Source: Prevotella sp.
GTDB lineage: Bacteria > Bacteroidota > Bacteroidia > Bacteroidales > Bacteroidaceae
DNA: 49,956 bases
NCBI GenBank assembly: GCA_017459445.1
Contig: JAFUDJ010000034.1
Span: 1-49,956, forward strand
Direction: 5' to 3'
In this document: positions 48,291 through 49,956 of the stretch, one piece after another
Layout: each line of letters begins with the position of its first letter
Numbering within the stretch: position 1 is the first letter of the stretch
Program-made: the position numbers and the translations under genes
Notes under the pieces: generated by a model
The model's database searches: none
What the model was told of the DNA's origin: nothing
What the model saw: only the letters and a program-made list of their open reading frames with translations

Positions 48291-49755
48291 GAAAAGAACG
48301 AAGATAATTGACGTACTGAAGAGTACGGAATATGGAAAAGAAGTCTGTATAAAGGGCTGGGTACGCACCCATCGTTCCAGCAAGGCCGTTGACTTCATTG
48401 CACTGAACGACGGTTCGACCATCAAGAATGTGCAGGTAGTCGTCGACCCCGCCAAGTTTGACGAAGAACTGTTGAAGCAGATGACCACGGGTTCGTGCAT
48501 CTGTGCCGTCGGCACACTGGTTGAAAGCCAGGGCGCCGGACAGACCAGCGAGATACAGGCTACGGCACTGGAGCTTTACGGCGGCTGCGACAATAACTAC
48601 CCCATGCAGAAAAAGGGACAGTCGTTTGAGGTGATGCGCAAGAACGCCCACATGCGTTTGCGTACCAATACCTTTGGTGCTGTGATGCGTATCCGTCATA
48701 ACATGGCCATGGCCATACACACCTATTTCCACGAGCATGGCTTCTACTACTTCCACACGCCGCTCATCACGGCTTCGGACTGCGAGGGTGCCGGCAACAT
48801 GTTCCAGGTGACAACGAAAAACCTGTACGACCTGAAGAAGGACGAAGAGGGCAAGATTATCTACGACGACGACTTCTTCGGCGAGCAGACCTCGCTGACG
48901 GTCTCCGGACAGTTGGAGGGAGAGCTGGGCGCTACAGCCCTCGGTGCCATCTACACCTTTGGCCCCACATTCCGCGCAGAGAACTCAAATACGCCACGCC
49001 ACTTGGCTGAGTTCTGGATGGTAGAGCCTGAGGTTGCCTTCATAGACCAGGAGGAACTGATGGACCTGGAGGAAGACTTCATAAAATATTGTGTACGCTG
49101 GGCACTCGACAACTGCAAGGATGACCTGGAATTCCTGAATAAGATGATTGACAAGACGCTTATCGAACGCCTTGAAAGCACCGTGAAGTCGGAATTTGTC
49201 CGACTTACCTACACCGAAGGTATCAACATCTTGCAGGAAGCTATCAAGAATGGCAAGAAGTTTGAATTCCCCTGCAACTGGGGCGATGACCTTGCCTCAG
49301 AACATGAGCGCTACCTGGTGGAGGAGCATTTCAAGAAGCCTGTCATCATGACCGACTATCCGCGCGCCTTCAAATCGTTCTATATGAAGCAGAATGAACC
49401 CGTATCATCGGCCACAGCACCCGTCGATTCAGTCGACGGGGCCTCTATCGGCTACAAGGGCAGCGTGGCTCCCGGCCCGACGATGCAAGGTACCGACGTG
49501 CTGTTCCCGCAGATTGGCGAAATCATCGGTGGCTCGGTTCGTGAGGAAAGCTACGACAAACTGATGAGCGAGATTAAGCGCCGCCAGATGGATATGACAC
49601 ACCTGTGGTGGTATATCGACACACGCCGCTGGGGCAGTTGCCCGCATGCCGGCTTCGGCTTAGGCTTCGAGCGCCTCATTCTGTTCGTAACAGGCATGCA
49701 GAATATCCGCGACGTCATTCCTTTCCCACGCACGCCGAAGTCAGCCGAATTCTAA
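48289..49755 (+). CDS. asnS: Asparaginyl-tRNA synthetase
   Basis: 488 residues from ATG 48289 (an in-frame TTG at 48283 is less likely). Class IIb: N-terminal OB-fold ([26 protein letters not shown]), motif 2 [24 protein letters not shown], motif 3 [27 protein letters not shown]. The AsnRS-type motif 2 and lack of the AspRS insertion decide the specificity. It charges tRNA-Asn. It ends before a terminator at 49807. Confidence 0.95.
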   Translation: MKRTKIIDVLKSTEYGKEVCIKGWVRTHRSSKAVDFIALNDGSTIKNVQVVVDPAKFDEELLKQMTTGSCICAVGTLVESQGAGQTSEIQATALELYGGCDNNYPMQKKGQSFEVMRKNAHMRLRTNTFGAVMRIRHNMAMAIHTYFHEHGFYYFHTPLITASDCEGAGNMFQVTTKNLYDLKKDEEGKIIYDDDFFGEQTSLTVSGQLEGELGATALGAIYTFGPTFRAENSNTPRHLAEFWMVEPEVAFIDQEELMDLEEDFIKYCVRWALDNCKDDLEFLNKMIDKTLIERLESTVKSEFVRLTYTEGINILQEAIKNGKKFEFPCNWGDDLASEHERYLVEEHFKKPVIMTDYPRAFKSFYMKQNEPVSSATAPVDSVDGASIGYKGSVAPGPTMQGTDVLFPQIGEIIGGSVREESYDKLMSEIKRRQMDMTHLWWYIDTRRWGSCPHAGFGLGFERLILFVTGMQNIRDVIPFPRTPKSAEF

Positions 49756-49806
49756 ATTGCAGTTGGAAATAGCATCTATTTGCACAGAATAGACAAAACT
49801 TCTACA

Positions 49807-49854
49807 AATATGTTCCAAATTTCTATATAAAAGTTTGGAACATATTCTTTTTTT
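49807..49854 (+). terminator. Terminator of asnS
   Basis: 13-bp stem AATATGTTCCAAA (49807-49819) / TTTGGAACATATT (49834-49846), 14-base loop, then C and seven T. Confidence 0.85.
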
Positions 49855-49865
49855 ACGTATCTTTG
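49834..49865 (+). promoter_or_regulatory. Promoter for a gene beyond the window
   Basis: TTTG (49834-49837), 20 bases, TATCTTTG (49858-49865). The -33 box is the first four bases of the descending arm of the asnS terminator. The remaining 90 bases to the window end hold no start codon I can assign. Confidence 0.75.
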
Positions 49866-49956
49866 CAGCAGATATTCAAAAAAATCGTATCTATTTGGCT
49901 TTCAATGCCAAATTTTGAAGGTGAAAATGTAGGGTAACGATTTAGTCCCAATTCTG

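Overview
The window looks like a chromosomal segment of a GC-rich Prevotellaceae-like member of the Bacteroidota. Three things point there. Promoters repeatedly match the Bacteroidota pattern TTTG-N19/20-TAnnTTTG. A secreted protein ends in the C-terminal sorting motif typical of Prevotella (VYNLSGQRV...GLYIVNGKKV). Families restricted to or common in the phylum are present (DUF4827, DUF3316, BACON, GH28, the dxs-trkA-trkH order). No rRNA, insertion sequence, prophage or CRISPR array is visible; there is one tRNA, Leu(TAG).

Layout. 1-3800: repeat-rich left edge, an unannotated 50-codon gene, a BACON-domain secreted protein and a DUF2971 protein, all AT-richer than the rest. 3803-8066 (minus): glmM, a DUF4827 lipoprotein, a DHH phosphoesterase and a sugar nucleotidyltransferase. 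8177-11665 (minus): Mrp ATPase, GH28 and an acetyltransferase in one tight operon. 11760-15982 (minus): ilvE, trmB, a TonB-dependent receptor and a metal-binding HMA protein. 16350-19299 (minus): subtilase, xseA, xseB. 19611-23455 (plus): MATE exporter, cytidylate-kinase-like protein, phosphodiesterase, rfbB. 23508-29753 (minus): a complete glycine cleavage operon with its own lipoate ligase and L-protein (lplA-gcvT-gcvH-gcvPA-gcvPB-lpd). 29894-34649 (plus): dxs-trkA-trkH. 34662-36549 (minus): an AAA ATPase/DUF4435 pair resembling OLD/PARIS-type modules. 36635-39841: EamA transporter, FKBP lipoprotein, glyS. 40354-49755 (plus): parC, DUF3316, S41 protease, tRNA-Leu, purB, RluB-type pseudouridine synthase, asnS.

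Most genes are housekeeping. The unusual content is the DNA between and at the edges of genes. Short-period arrays recur at exact spacing but with different sequences: period 7 (asnS, DUF3316, AAA/DUF4435 junction), 8 (glmM, rfbB, FKBP lipoprotein, S41), 9 (xseA, xseB) and 21-22 (four loci). The 7/8/9 arrays abut or include start codons. In three exported-protein genes the array reappears in inverted orientation inside the signal-peptide codons. Two 22-bp arrays in divergent intergenic regions (19391-19517 and 40005-40129) share the same geometry, three units, a palindromic centre, three inverted units, while having unrelated sequences. Similar heptamer or palindromic DNA also sits in frame inside GlmM, the TonB receptor, the AAA ATPase and the DUF4435 protein. 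All of this is from reading alone; no alignment or database search was run.
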